Below are positions 1 to 10,806 of a stretch of 64,000 nt of DNA, piece after piece (the first letter of the stretch is position 1; every line of letters begins with the position of its first letter). Position numbers and translations under genes: made by a program. The stretch spans positions 496,001-560,000 of the forward strand of contig WTXI01000003.1 of assembly GCA_022376515.1 (NCBI GenBank). Reading direction: 5' to 3'. Origin of the DNA: Lactifluus volemus (lineage: Eukaryota; Basidiomycota; Agaricomycetes; Russulales; Russulaceae). The notes under the pieces were generated by a model that was not told the origin of the DNA, did no database searches, and saw only the letters and a program-made list of their open reading frames with translations.

Positions 1-386
1 GGTTCGTCGGCGTCGTCATAAACCACGCGCGTCACCACGGTGGGAACGGGGGGACTTACTGATACACAGATCCACAAGGTTACCACCCGAGAGAATTGGG
101 GCGGCAAGAAGGACCACAGCGGTCGCGTTGGAATTGGAACTACTGACCCTGCATGGGTATCAGTGGGGTAAGACAGTCAGCTGGAGGAGCCCCGACGGGA
201 TGATTACAAGTGGAGAACCGCGCACCATTCCACTGACTGAGTAGTGCCTGCGAGCCATTGGGAGGTTTTGTTCGGCGTGGTAATGGTTACTTTGATGTTG
301 CTAATGTTGTCATCTTTCACCAGGGCGACCGCTTGTGCAATGGCCATGAAGGAAAAGAGGACAATAGCAATAAAGGAGCGGGACAT
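1..386 (-). CDS. KNH1: secreted Kre9/KNH-domain protein, 3' part outside window
   Basis: Exon 1 is 226-386 and starts with a signal peptide (MSRSFIAIVLFSFMAIAQA). Next comes the first strand of a Kre9/KNH-type immunoglobulin-like fold (ITTPNKTSQWLAGTTQSVEW), the hallmark of the Ser-Thr-rich GPI-anchored membrane family related to yeast Kre9/Knh1. The donor GTGCGC lies at 225. Exon 2 is 60-148, ending at a GTAAGT donor, and keeps the family's 'NSNATA' core and the Cys near its end (DLCI). The window starts inside intron 2, so exons 3-4 are missing. Exon 2 is the most diverged of the family: the usual I-x-L-G-Y strand reads VVLLAAP, so this copy may be decaying. Five siblings lie in the window. 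Confidence 0.7.
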
Positions 387-418
387 GACGATTTAATGAT
401 AGATAGATAGAAGGGACA

Positions 419-428
419 TCTTATATCA
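419..428 (-). promoter_or_regulatory. TATA-like box of KNH1
   Basis: GATATAAG on the minus strand, about 35 nt upstream of the KNH1 start codon. The same element at the same distance precedes KNH2 (5644-5651), KNH3 (8906-8912), KNH4 (13521-13527) and KNH5 (34391-34397), inside a longer conserved upstream block. The promoter was therefore duplicated with the gene. Confidence 0.5.
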
Positions 429-625
429 TTCTGGGCCCCCCTTGACCGGGCTTCAACTATGCAACGTGATGCATTTCAGTTGCCCGGCTTCGTCATTTCG
501 GTAGACCAGGTCACCAGGCTGACTAGCTAATATCGGTTGTCCAGATATTAGAAGCTCTTCCACTTCTCTCGTCATTCGCCTGTCATGTCCATAGCCGAAT
601 AGCCTGAGGTTAGGTTAGTGGCTAA

Positions 626-829
626 CATCAGGAAAATGTACGTTTTTCACTTTCACAAGTAATAAGTCAAGAAGTCAAAAAAAGTCAAAAATTTCAACAT
701 ATCTATTAATAACTTTTAAAAATATGACTATGGTTCTTGGGGTGAAATCTAGGTTACTTTTGAAATTTTGACCTTTTTGACCTTTTTTGCTTGTACAAGT
801 CCAAAAAGTTTCCTTCAGGTTTCCTGATG
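626..829. mobile_element. Short inverted-repeat (MITE-like) element, copy 1
   Basis: This AT-rich 204-bp block starts CATCAGGAAA and ends TTTCCTGATG, a perfect 10-bp terminal inverted repeat. The interior is made of AAGTCAAAAAGTC-type runs that partly fold back. It has no coding potential. Related copies lie at 5838-6075 and 31984-32274. Confidence 0.6.
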
Positions 830-1003
830 CGGTGAGTCGGACTAGGTGTTTTCCTTGTATTGTGCTTCCCGCACCGTGGACACCTGGAAACTGTCAAAGC
901 TCCTTGTCACTAAGAGATATCCTTTTCAGGTTCTGACACCAGTCACGCAACGCCGACCGGTGCAGTTTTTGCAGGTAATTGGTGGGGTGCACCGGTCGCC
1001 AGT

Positions 1004-1430
1004 CAGGTAGCCCGGGTAAACACAAGGCGACCTGGTCGCTCCATTCTACTAGTAGATTTTTTTAGGAAAGATGTCTTTTTGGGATATGGACAACATCCCA
1101 CCATCCGAATGACTTTTCTGCATCGTGAAAATTGGTGTTCTCTGATGCGGCTCGCCGTCCCCGGAGACGATGAGCAACATCATAACCACCCTCTGTTCAG
1201 CTCTACAAACTTTCACGCGCACTCTGGAGTAAGCTTTGTCGCTCAATGAAATGATGATGGAAGACAGTTTTCCGCTTAAAATTTGTGAGGTGGCGTGCAA
1301 GCAAATTTCGGGTCGTTCGGTAATATAGTCCGCACATATAATTTCAGAAATAATGGAAATTGTCCCAAGGACCCCGTGAACCCAGCACGGGTCACCGAAA
1401 AAAGAATACGAATGGCAATATTGCCCCTAA
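1004..1430. repeat. Dispersed repeat R, copy 1
   Basis: This non-coding block runs from the 'agcccgggtaaacacaaggc' motif to 'gaagaggtcataaat'. It recurs at 6485-6960, 11040-11520 and, interrupted by two insertions, at 30826-32460; its right half also recurs at 9085-9340, 13680-13900 and 34555-34790. In the longer copies it immediately precedes the truncated CFA relics, so it belongs to the duplicated unit. No open frame is conserved between copies. Confidence 0.6.
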
Positions 1431-2130
1431 GCGAAGAGGTCATAAATGGAAACTAGCAAGGAGAGCCTCCGATGGAAGATCATGCCTTCTGTCCCACACA
1501 ATGAGGCATCTGCCTCGATCGTCTCTTCCGTGTCAATGAGAGCCCCTCCCTGGCCCGCGACGTTCACGTATGTTTCTATATGTACCTCCGTTCCGGGTAT
1601 AGACTCTGGGAGCACAATAAAATTTCACTCTTAAAATAATGGCGCCAGAGTCCACTGATTGCTCAAGAGACAGCTCGAAGAGCATATCTGTAAGACCTTT
1701 GCGGGTCTGTGCGTTCTCTACAAGTGGCAGGGTGATGACGCGAGGCATCGATCGTAAAGGGGGATCGAAGAGGTAGTTTGCTTCTATGCTCTTGTCTGGC
1801 AGTCCTCACCACGCTGCATGCATCGCCATGCCCAAAGTCAGGTGTGATGTGCGTGACGGTTGGGGAACGTGGCGCAAAGGACGATGCAGAGATTGTGGCT
1901 GAAGCGTGGAAGCCCACGATCCAATAAATACGGTTTCATCGTGCCAAGGTAGATGACATCCTTTGTTCGTCGTTGTGACTAATATATCGAGACCGCATGT
2001 ACAGTAGCCGTAAATTGATAGATGCTCACGCCTCGGTGTCGTGTTCACCTATCATACGAAAGCACATTTAACTGTACATGTACAACTACTGCAATGAGCA
2101 TCCATTTGATCCCCCTCCCGTTGGTACACA
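1431..2130. other. Non-coding 5' region of the CFA-like gene
   Basis: Short opposing open frames are present, but none shows a recognisable domain or a copy elsewhere. No repeat was recognised here. The last few hundred bases should contain the CFA promoter; no clear TATA box was found. Confidence 0.4.
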
Positions 2131-4191
2131 ATGAGTTCCCAGCTCCTTGATGTCCACAAGCATCCTTCATCATTCTGGTCCTTTGCAGATAACTCTCTTA
2201 CCTTCCTCCACGAGACAGTCCTCACCGCTGGTTATGGTCCCCTGACAACCCTAGCAGAGAAGTTAGTGACCTCGTATGCGTCTTTCCTGTTCCATCATCT
2301 GCCCATTCCCTCCATGTACTGACTGAACCCAGGGTTCTGCGAAAGATTACCATTGGCCGTCTACGCATTATTACGAGCAAGCGTATCTATGAATTTGCCG
2401 GCAAAGATGTAGAGCCGCATGCCGAGCTGACCGTTCTCAACGATGCGTTCTGGGTTCGTTTGTGCACCAGGGGCGGCCTAGGTTTTGCTGAGGCTTACAT
2501 GTTCGGCGATGTCACGTGCGAAGATCTCATCTCTGCCTTCCTTGTGAGCCCGCCCGTGAGTACAGAAATAGGCCAGATAGCTAAAAGCTCCGACCAGGTG
2601 TTCCTCAAAAACAAGGAAAATCTTAATTCGCTCAACTCGACCGTTTCATGGCTCTTTTCTCTCCCCCAGCGTCTCACATCCTACCGCTTTCTCAACTCGC
2701 TTGGGAATGCCCGTTCTAATATTTCGGCACATTATGACCTTTCCGATGACATGTTCAAGGGTATGGATCCACTGACGCCTTTTGCTATTTTTATTTTGAC
2801 ACTTGGTGTTGTTTCTTCAAGCCTTTTTATCTGAAGACATGACATATTCGTGTGCTATTTATTCTGATTTAGATGGTGATCTTCCAGAAATGCCTCTGCT
2901 CGGATTAAACAACCAAACTGCGCGCCAACTTGTCACATCTTCTTTGCTCTTCGAGTCCACGCCAGCCGATTCCAACACGTCCACCTCGCACACGTCAACA
3001 CGGCCCACACCACCCCTCGTAGACACGCTCGCCGCCGCACAACAACGCAAACTGGAACACATCGTCTCGCGCGCGCGCATCTTGCCGGGACACCGCGTGC
3101 TTGAGATCGGGAGCGGGTGGGGGTCGCTGTCGCTGCATATAGCGCGGCAGGTGGCGGGCGTGCAGGTCGACACGATCACGCTCTCTGACAACCAATATGC
3201 GTACGTGCGCGCGGAGGTGGCGCGGCATGGTTTTGAGGATCGCATTCGGGTGCATCTGCTGGATTACCGTGAGATGCCGCACGAGTGGGATGGCGCGTTT
3301 GATCGCGTGGTGAGCGTCGAGATGGTCGAGGCCGTCGGGTTGGAGAACTTGGAGGTATATTGGGCCACTATTGATCGTGTGATGAAGAAGAAGAATGCTG
3401 CGGGTGTCATTCAGGGCATCACGGTTCCCGACGCACGTCGGTCGTCATTTCCTCCAAATTTCACTGTTCTGATCCACGTTACTGAATCTATTTCTCGACC
3501 GCTCACTCTACAGGATTCGCCGATCATTCCAAGCAGATGGGCTTTATCCAGAAATGGGTAAGCAACTTGAAGCTCGCCACTCGTCTCCAGTCATGACCTT
3601 TCATCTTGTTTGTGGGTCCTCCATACAGAGTAAGTTCGCAGTTTCTGAAATGTTTGAAAAAATAGCGCACACTTCTCAACGAATCTGCCAGTCTTTCCCG
3701 GTGCCGCACTCCCCACCGTGACGCTCCTCGTGAACGCACTGGCGTACGCGACATCCGGTCGACTGGTCATCGAGTCGATCTCGAACATCGGGCCGCACTA
3801 CGCGCGCACGCTGCGTGAGTGGCGCCGGCGCTTCGAGGACAACTTTGGAAATGTCGAGCGCGCCTTGCACAAGAACTACCCGAGCGTGTTTGACGATGAC
3901 CACTCGGGGCAGGGTGGCGAACAGCTCGCAATCTTCCGTCGTAGATGGATATGTAAGACAAGTCACTGTCACCGTTTTTCGTGTCTGCTGAATTTCGGGG
4001 TTTTTTTTTCCTTCTACCTATTTATCTTAATTCCGTCGACACAGATTATTTGTAAGTTCACACTCGCTCCGGAAAATGCGGACGGAGGGATCGTCCATTC
4101 CGATTACTAAATGAGTGTTCTATCTTCTAGCTGTTATTGCGAGATTGGATTCACGACGAGGATGCTAGGAGGCAAGTCTGATGATATATGA
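2131..4191 (+). CDS. Cyclopropane-fatty-acyl-phospholipid synthase-like SAM methyltransferase (nine exons, two microexons)
   Basis: Hand-spliced model: 2131-2261, 2333-2543, 2598-2760, 2822-3436, 3514-3557, 3629 (1 nt), 3692-3952, 4045-4051 (7 nt), 4131-4191. It gives 497 residues with no frame conflict. The SAM-binding motif LEIGSGWGS is near residue 262, followed by the family blocks 'VSVEMVEAVG', 'GITVPDAR', 'WIFPG' and C-terminal 'WIYYFCYCEIGF'. Members of the Mycolic_acid_cyclopropane_synthase family transfer a methyl or methylene group from SAM onto lipid acyl chains; the exact substrate cannot be read from sequence. Both microexons are needed to recover the WIFPG and WIYYF motifs. Fungal sphingolipid C9-methyltransferases are related, but no N-terminal membrane pair is seen here. 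It is the only full-length copy; 3' fragments recur at 6981, 11544 and 32473. Confidence 0.8.
3629..3629 (+). other. Putative 1-nt microexon of the CFA-like gene
   Basis: The sequence ccatacag|A|gtaagt puts one base between a perfect acceptor and a perfect donor. The flanking introns (3558-3628, 71 nt; 3630-3691, 62 nt) are normal for this genome, and the second contains CTCAAC as a branch site. Joining 3557 directly to 3692 shifts the frame; the extra A restores TGG-ATC-TTT, giving the conserved WIFPG. Confidence 0.6.
4045..4051 (+). other. 7-nt microexon of the CFA-like gene
   Basis: gacacag|ATTATTT|gtaagt. The 7 nt joins phase 1 to phase 2 and yields W-I-Y-Y-F-C-Y-C, matching the family C-terminus. 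The truncated copy downstream keeps an equivalent microexon (7307-7313, ATTACTT, donor gtatgt) with the same phase. Confidence 0.75.
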
Positions 4192-4826
4192 TAATCTCAC
4201 TTTCCCGGGAATGGGCTGCTAATGGCGACCTGATTAGATCATATCATCACGTTTACACGTGAGGGTCACGAAGAGTTGGGCTGCGACATATTCGAATGAA
4301 CGGCGAAGGGTTATTATGTACCGATGTAAGACCTCCTGTAGGCACTGAAAGTGCGTGTAGGAGGTGGGATATGTCTCCTCCTTGTTTGGCCCGGGGGAGA
4401 AACACACCACTGTCTGGGATTCTGATTTGATCGCGCGTCACACCGCTAAGATGTATATATGTTTCGTTCTCTAGAGGCCAACCTGTTGACCGTTTTAAGA
4501 AATACCCCAAAGGTCAATGCGGAGTCTTTTGGGTGAGTCGAAATGGCCAAAAAGTGGAGAGTGACTAATGTTATACATATAGAGATACGTATACCTATAT
4601 AAGTGTCACTGCACGAAAGTCGAAGTTATAAAGACAAACGAATGATGAATGGGGATAACGTGAAGGTCCGTGCGCACGCGCAAGACTGCTGCACTAGTGT
4701 CTGGCCAAATCTTTGTACTAGAGTCCATACTAACTAAAGCTGCTCCTTTTGGTACTACCACACTAGCACTGTGGTCTCGATCTCGACAACTCCTCCCCTA
4801 GAGTTGGACTCACGAGTCATGACCGA
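4192..4826. other. Spacer between CFA-like gene and KNH2
   Basis: This is the 3' region of two convergent genes. It is repeated with divergence at 7467-8074, 12027-12709 and 32958-33578, so it is part of the duplicated unit. Open frames here are not conserved in frame between copies, and no gene is called. Confidence 0.5.
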
Positions 4827-5604
4827 TCAAGGTTCCAAGTTACACCCGTGCCGGTGACCGCCGGTGCCGCCGATAATGGTGAACGGAGGACTTCTGTCTC
4901 CAGTATCACCGTAAACTATTTTGTTTTCGCATGGCGAAAGAAAATGACCACGCGCAAGGGCGAGGCGAAAAAAAATAATTCAAGTCAGCATTTTCGTATA
5001 TTCGCAGGTGCGTGGAGGTTTTGAGGGGACAGGAGGATCGAGGGGGTGAGAGAAAAAGGTTGAAAGGACGTACAGACGACGACATAATCTTTCCCAAATG
5101 GGACATTCGGCACCTTGACCTGAACTTTGCCTGCGCTTACAAGAACTTTCGTCGCAAGCGGGTTATCTGCGATGTAACAAACCAAAAAAATAAGAGTCGT
5201 GGTATTAGCATGGGTTGTCGTCATAAACCACGCGTGTCGTCACAGTGGGAAGGGGGGAGAGACTCACGGAGACACAGGTGTTCATTGTTACCTTCTAGGT
5301 AGCCAAGATAGATCTTGGCGGTCGAATTGTGATCGTAATGAAAAGTCGGGAGGTCCCTGCATGAGGATCAAAGAGGCAAGGCAGTCAGCTTGAGGAGCCA
5401 TGACGGAACGGCGACAGGTGGAGCGGGGAGAGTCACTGCGCACCATTTCACCATTTTAAAACTGCCTGCAGACCATATGGTGTCTGCATGCGGCTCTGTG
5501 ATGTGTACTGTGATGACGTCTTCGACATCATTTTTCACCAGGACGACCGCTTGTGCAAGGGCCAAGAAGGAAAAGAGGACGATGGCAAAGAAAGAGCGGG
5601 ACAT
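4827..5604 (-). CDS. KNH2: small secreted Kre9/KNH-domain protein
   Basis: Four exons (5444-5604, 5268-5356, 5074-5166, 4827-4915) join in frame to a 143-residue protein. The signal peptide is residues 1-19 (MSRSFFAIVLFSFLALAQA). The KNH beta-sandwich follows: ITEPHADTIWSAGSFKMVKW, then AKIYLGY, HNPLATKVLV, GKDYVVV and GDTGDRSPPFTIIGG. The protein stops 14 residues after FTIIGG, without a Ser/Thr stalk or GPI signal, and so is predicted to be free and extracellular. One Cys sits at the end of exon 2 (LCL) and one near the C-terminus (HGC), a pair kept in every full sibling. Yeast Kre9/Knh1 act in beta-1,6-glucan assembly; a cell-wall role here is inference. The start is the only ATG before the signal peptide. 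Confidence 0.75.
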
Positions 5605-5643
5605 GATAATTTAATGGGAGAAAGAAGGGCATTGAGATGACAT

Positions 5644-5651
5644 TTTATATC
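5644..5651 (-). promoter_or_regulatory. TATA-like box of KNH2
   Basis: GATATAAA on the minus strand, about 40 nt upstream of the KNH2 ATG. It lies within a block conserved upstream of all KNH siblings. Confidence 0.5.
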
Positions 5652-5837
5652 ATTCTGTACCGCCCTTGACCGTGACCGAGCATATCGACAATGCAACAGT
5701 GACGCATTTCAGTTGCTCGGCTTCCTCATCTCGGCAGACCAGCTAGTGTCAGTCGTCCAGATATTCGAAGCTCTTCCTCTTCTCCCATCATTCGCCCGTC
5801 GCGTCCATACCCGAATAACCTGAGGTTAGTTACTAGG

Positions 5838-6075
5838 CATCAGGAAAAAGTTCATTTTCACAAGTCATAGTTAAAAAGTCAAAAAGTCAAACTTCTCGTA
5901 TCTGTAATTGGCCGTGAAATAGAACATTTAACTTATTATTATTATTAATAAAATATGACTATGTGCTTGGGGTGTTTACTTCTGAACTTTTGACTTTCTG
6001 ACAACTTGAAGCTTTTTGACCTTTTTTGCTTGTACAACTTGAAGTCCCAACAAGTTTCCTTCAGGTTTCCTGATG
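5838..6075. mobile_element. Short inverted-repeat (MITE-like) element, copy 2
   Basis: This 238-bp element has perfect 10-bp ends, CATCAGGAAA and TTTCCTGATG. It is flanked by a direct repeat ACTAGG (5832-5837 and 6076-6081), a likely target-site duplication. The interior is AT-rich with no open frame. Its context matches copy 1, so the insertion predates duplication of that unit. Confidence 0.65.
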
Positions 6076-6484
6076 ACTAGGAATTCTCCTTGTATTGTGT
6101 TTCCTGCACCTTGGATACCCGGAAACTGTCGAAGCTCTTTGTCACTAAGAGTTATCCTTTTCGAGGTCTGCCAACGCCGACTCGGACCGGTACTCTCTCC
6201 GCCCAGTGGGACGCTTTGCAGAACACATCACGAAAACTTCATCTTTGTGATCACGGGGAAACCAACAATTCGTCTGCCGATAGTGGCAACTGAGGCGCGT
6301 TGCACTCTCCGTGCTCTTCCGTAAAGTTCCATTGCTGACTGCCTGATGGTTTACAGCGACACCCATGATGGTCTGTCCTCCCGAGCGACTTTCACATTCA
6401 ATGGAAGCTTTTCAAGTTTGCATGGCCAAGACTTGCTTTGCACTTCCCGGCCACTCGTAAACAGTATTGTGTCGGCGATATTTC

Positions 6485-6960
6485 ATGCGGTCGCCAGTCA
6501 GCCTGAGGTAGCCCGGGTAACCACAAGGCGAAATGGTCGCTCCGTTCTACTAGTGAAAATTGGTGTGCGGCTTGCCGTCCCCGGAGACGACAAGTAATGT
6601 CACAACCCGCCTCTGTTCCGATCGACAAACTTCACGGGCACTCTGCAGTAAGCTTTGTCGCTCAACGACATGATGATGGAAGACAGCTTGCCGCGTAAAA
6701 TTTGTGAAGTGGCGTGCAACCAAATTTCGGGTTGTTTGGTAATATAGTACGCACATACAGATTTCAGCAAATAATGAAAATTCTCCCAAGAACCTCATGA
6801 TCCCAGCGCGGATCACTGAAAAAGCATACGAATGGCAACATTACACCTCCCAAGCAAAAGAGGTCAGAAATAAGTGAATGACAACGAAGTCCTCTGAACC
6901 TGCCAGTGCGTAGCGAGTTAATTATTGGTTCGTGCAACCGTGATGTAGATTGCGCCTTTT
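6485..6960. repeat. Dispersed repeat R, copy 2
   Basis: Same sequence as 1004-1430, extending to 'gatgtagattgcgccttttg', directly before the truncated CFA relic. The stretch 6082-6484 before it is also repeated at 30545-30825. No coding function is apparent. Confidence 0.6.
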
Positions 6961-6980
6961 GCCCATCATAGGAGAAGGTC

Positions 6981-7466
6981 GTGAACACACTGCGGCACGC
7001 GACATCCGGTCGACTCGTCATCGAGTCGATCTCGAACATCGGGCCGCACTACGCTCGCACGCTGCGTGGCGCCACCGCTTCGAGAACAACTTTGGAGATA
7101 TCAAGCGCGCTTTGCGCAAGAACTACCGGAGCGTGTTTGACGATAACCACGGGTGGCGAACAGCGCGCCCGTGACGAGCTCGCAATGAGCTCGCAATCTT
7201 CCGTCGAATATGGTTGTGTAAGACAAGTCGTCGCCACCGTTTTTCGTGCTGAATTTAGGGGTTTTTTTTTTCCTTCTGCCTATTTATCTACTCTTCGTCG
7301 ACACAGATTACTTGTATGTTCACAGGCTTTTTTTTGCCTCTTGCTGTCGCTCCGACATTTCAGGTAGGGGGATCGCTCATTCTAAACCAGTGTTCTTTCT
7401 TCTAGCTGTTATCGCGAGACTGGATTTACGACAAGGGTGCGAGGAGGCAAGTCTGATGATGAATGT
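6981..7466 (+). pseudogene. 5'-truncated CFA-like relic 1
   Basis: Homology to the full CFA gene begins abruptly inside its exon 7 (matching position about 3730) and runs to the end. Recognisable text includes ATSGRLVIESISNIGPHYARTLR; a short deletion after that breaks the frame. The intron, the microexon (7307-7313) and the last exon (CYRETGFTTR) are still visible, but the stop codon is lost. It lacks the SAM-binding half and cannot be an enzyme. Confidence 0.75.
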
Positions 7467-8074
7467 AATACATTTCCCCCGGGAATGGGCTGCTGATGGC
7501 AACCTGATTAGATCATATCATCACGAAGGTCACGAAAAGTTGGGCTGCGACGTATTCAGTTCGAATGAACGGCGAAGGGTTATTATGTACCTATGTAAGA
7601 CCAGCTGTGAGCACTGACGGTGCGTGCGGTAGGTGGGATATGTCCTTGTTTTGTCTTTGTTTGGAGAAAACACGCCGTTGTCCGGGATTCTGATTTGATC
7701 AGGCGCTACACCGTTAAGATGCACTAGTATATGTGTTTCGTTCCCTAAATGCCAACCTGTTGACCGTTTCAAGAATGTCCCGACGATCTACGCTGAGTCT
7801 TTCGGGCGAGACGAAAAGGCCAAGAAGGTGGAGGTGAGTTAAATGTATATACATGCAGAGATACGTAAACATCACTGCATGAAAGTCGAGGTTATAAAGA
7901 CTTAAAGGATCAAACGAATGAAGAAAGAGGATAACATAAAAGTACATGCGCACGCACAAGGCTGCTTCCCTAGTGTCTGGCTAAACGTATGTACTAGAGT
8001 CCATTCTAACCAAAGCTGTTCAGAAATGCGGCTCCATTTGGTGCCACCGTTGTGGTTCCGATCTCGACAATCCT
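7467..8074. other. Spacer between CFA relic 1 and KNH3
   Basis: Diverged copy of the spacer at 4192-4826. No gene recognised. Confidence 0.4.
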
Positions 8075-8828
8075 TTAACAGGGGGAATTCCCGCTGCCGC
8101 CGCTAATGGAGAACGTCGAGCTCAAGCTGTCGACGCCTTCGAGGGAATCTGTTTTTTTTTTTCGCACGGCAAAAGAAAATAACCACGTGCAAGGGCGAGG
8201 CGAAAAAAAACATTCAAGTCAGCATTTTTGTATACCCGCAGGTGCGCGGAGGTTTTGAGGGGGCAGGGGGGAGAGAAAAAGGTTGAAAGGACGCACATTC
8301 GATGATGTAATCTTGCTTTGGTGGGACATCCGGAATGTTCCATAGGAAGAACCCTTCACTTATAGAGACGTTCGTCGCAATCGGGTTCGCTGCAATGTAA
8401 CAAAAAAAAACCCGTCGTGGTATTAGCATGGCTCGTCGTCATAAACCACGCGCATCGTCACTGTGCGAAGGGGGGGAGAGACTCACTGGCACACCGATGT
8501 ACCTTACCACCATCCACGAAAGCAAGAAAGATGGTGGCGGTCGCGCCGCCATCGTCATGCACGGTCGCGGTCACCCTGCATGGGAATCAAAGGAGGAAAA
8601 GGCAGTCAGCTGGAGGAGTCCTGACGGAGCGGTGACAAGTGGAGCGCGAAGAGTGACTGCGCACCATTCCAGCGGTACTACAATATCGCCTGCTTCCCAT
8701 TGGCTGCCTTCGCGCGGCAACTCGAATCTTACTTTGAAGTCCTCATTGGAGTTATCCTTCGTCAGTGCGGCCGCTTGGGCAAGGGCCATGAAGGAAAAGA
8801 GGACGATGACAACGAAGGAGCGGGACAT
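8075..8828 (-). CDS. KNH3: small secreted Kre9/KNH-domain protein
   Basis: Four-exon gene with the same introns as KNH2; exon 1 is 8665-8828. The signal peptide is MSRSFVVIVLFSFMALAQA. Core strands read FELPREGSQWEAGDIVVPLEW, ATIFLAFVDGG, TNPIATNVSI, KQDYIIE and SSTFSISGG, ending SGNSPC and then TAA at 8075. Exon 1 is 3 nt longer than in its siblings. Both family cysteines are kept (HRCA at the end of exon 2 and the C-terminal residue itself). There is no GPI signal. The length is about 140 residues. Diverged loops between conserved strands suggest an expressed, evolving gene rather than a relic. Confidence 0.7.
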
Positions 8829-8905
8829 GAGGATTTAATAGGAGGAGAAAGAAAAAGGCAGAGAGCACTCAAAGCTGGGAGAAAGGAGGGCATTGGGATG
8901 CCATC

Positions 8906-8912
8906 TTATATC
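8906..8912 (-). promoter_or_regulatory. TATA-like box of KNH3
   Basis: GATATAA on the minus strand, about 78 nt upstream of the ATG; the leader is longer here because of a purine-rich insertion. The element is conserved with the KNH siblings. Confidence 0.45.
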
Positions 8913-10283
8913 ATTCTGTACCCCCCTTGACCGGACCTCTCTCAACCTTGCTCTCAACATCAACTATGCGACAGTGACGCATTTGCCCGGCTTCCTCCGA
9001 GTCATCTCGGCAGCAGCTAATATCGGTCGTCCAAATATTCCGAAGCTCTGCATGCTTCCGACTCACCAATTCGGATCAATTGCTGGTAATACTTATAGTA
9101 CGCACAAATAGCTTTCAGGCAATCATGAAAATTGTCCCGAGCCCAAGAGCCCCATGGGCCCAGCGTGGATCACCGAAAAAGGCATAGGAATGGCAACATC
9201 ATGATTTCACCCCCCAAGTGAAAGACAAGTGCATGACAATAAAGTCCCCGTGAATCGTAGCGAGTAATTATTGAATCGTGTAACCGTGGCCGCGGCGTAG
9301 ATGCACGTTTTCCCTGTCATAGCGGAAGCATTGTAATCATGGAGGAGGTGGCTCTGTTGAACGCTAAGGCAGCCTGAGAGAATGTGGAATCCACGGGAGG
9401 TGACTCTTTACTTTGGCAACACGCACACAAAGGTGTGCAACGGGGTAAAAATGCAGGCACGACACATGGAGAAACGCACGTGGAGAGCCGATCACAAAGA
9501 GGCCTATCTCGTGATTCAGTTCTAGTGTTTACAACAGCGGTACATTATGTGGTACTTCCGATTAACAGAAAAAATGACCCCTTTGCTCATTGTCAAGTGA
9601 CATCACAGTCAGAAAGACAAAGGACTTGAAGGGGTTCGTGAACTCGTCTTGTGCGAGAAGACTCGGAGAAGGGGGTCAAGAATATGACAGAACTTGAAGC
9701 CTACAAGTAACCGTGGCTGAGCGCTGACTCCGAGTCGGAGCGCTGAGCATTCAAGCTGATGACATCGACGACGAGCCTGAGCTTGGCGTATACACTTCGA
9801 GCTGCCAGTGATAGAGGGCCACCGGGTCAGAGCGCCATACAGAGAGGTAGGTGAGGCCATGCAAAGTTTTTTCTTTTTTGATCTCCATTTATATAGCACA
9901 ACATGCTACGAAAGACAAAGACGCGCTTGGCCAGCTAAAGTATAACTATGTAATGGCCAGGGTGGGGTGCGGTAGGGGCGGAGTGTCTCTAACGTGGAAA
10001 GGTGTAGGTGAGGTATCGGGGGTGGTAGGATGGGTGGTTGGGCCGGCGCCCGGAGGCAGTCAGCCGTGGTCTTCCAGGGGTGGGCGTCTTCTTGGTCTAA
10101 CGCAGGTCTGTGTTTCCTCTATGAACTTTGCGAGGGCTGCTCCACCTGCTCGTGCCGAATATGATGTGGGGTGGGGGATAGAGAACCCAGGGTGACGTGT
10201 CTTGTCCGCGCTTCTCGGAAGAGGGAGCATCGGATGATGACCTGTTCGGCTGTCTGGACTCTGGAAGGGTTCGGGGTTCGGGG
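8913..10283. repeat. Non-coding duplicated unit downstream of repeat R (copy 1)
   Basis: Holds the right half of repeat R (9085-9340), then a block containing 'gtggaatcc...ggaggtgactct' and 'gctgagcgctga' (9340-9900), then a G-rich stretch. The same order recurs at 13528-14800 and 34398-35640. Frames are not conserved between the three copies, so no gene is called. Confidence 0.5.
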
Positions 10284-10781
10284 CTTACAGCTACTGCTTG
10301 GCTAGCACATTCGTCTATAGCAAATATCTCACTCATTTCTGCCTCGCATCCTCCCATATTCGGAGAATGGGATCTGATGCACCTATTCATGATATTCCTA
10401 ATGTTTTTGAGGTGGAAAAAGATATGCTGAAAGTTCTCCTAAAGTGGTTGTCCATGACACTTGCTGAGTCATGCCGGTTCGAAGATGGTTCGGAGCAATT
10501 GGTCATCGGGAGGAGCTGGAGCGGGTGTGCTCTGGAGTGATAATCATACCAATAATCACCCATAATCATGCAGGGCCATTCTGATGTCGAGAAACAATAC
10601 GAAACAGTTTTTATCAGCCTTGCCCAGACCATTGCTTCTCTTGTGGCTTCTGCTCACTCATATCCCTATTCTGAGTCTAATTTCTAGATATTTAGTATTT
10701 TATGCACACAATGGCGCTAATTAGATACACTCTTAATTCCGACTGTGCCAAGCAATGAACACAATACTGTATCCCTGTAAG
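10284..10781. mobile_element. Insertion specific to this unit copy, with imperfect inverted ends
   Basis: Sibling units at 14800 and 35640 run straight across this point; here about 500 bp are added. The ends carry CTTACAG (10284-10290) and its inverse CTGTAAG (10775-10781). A second inverted match, TGCTTGGC, lies just inside each end. No convincing target-site duplication was found and the exact ends are uncertain. A non-autonomous DNA element is the best guess. Confidence 0.35.
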
Positions 10782-10806
10782 ACAGCCAGCGGCCAGAAAT
10801 AATGAT

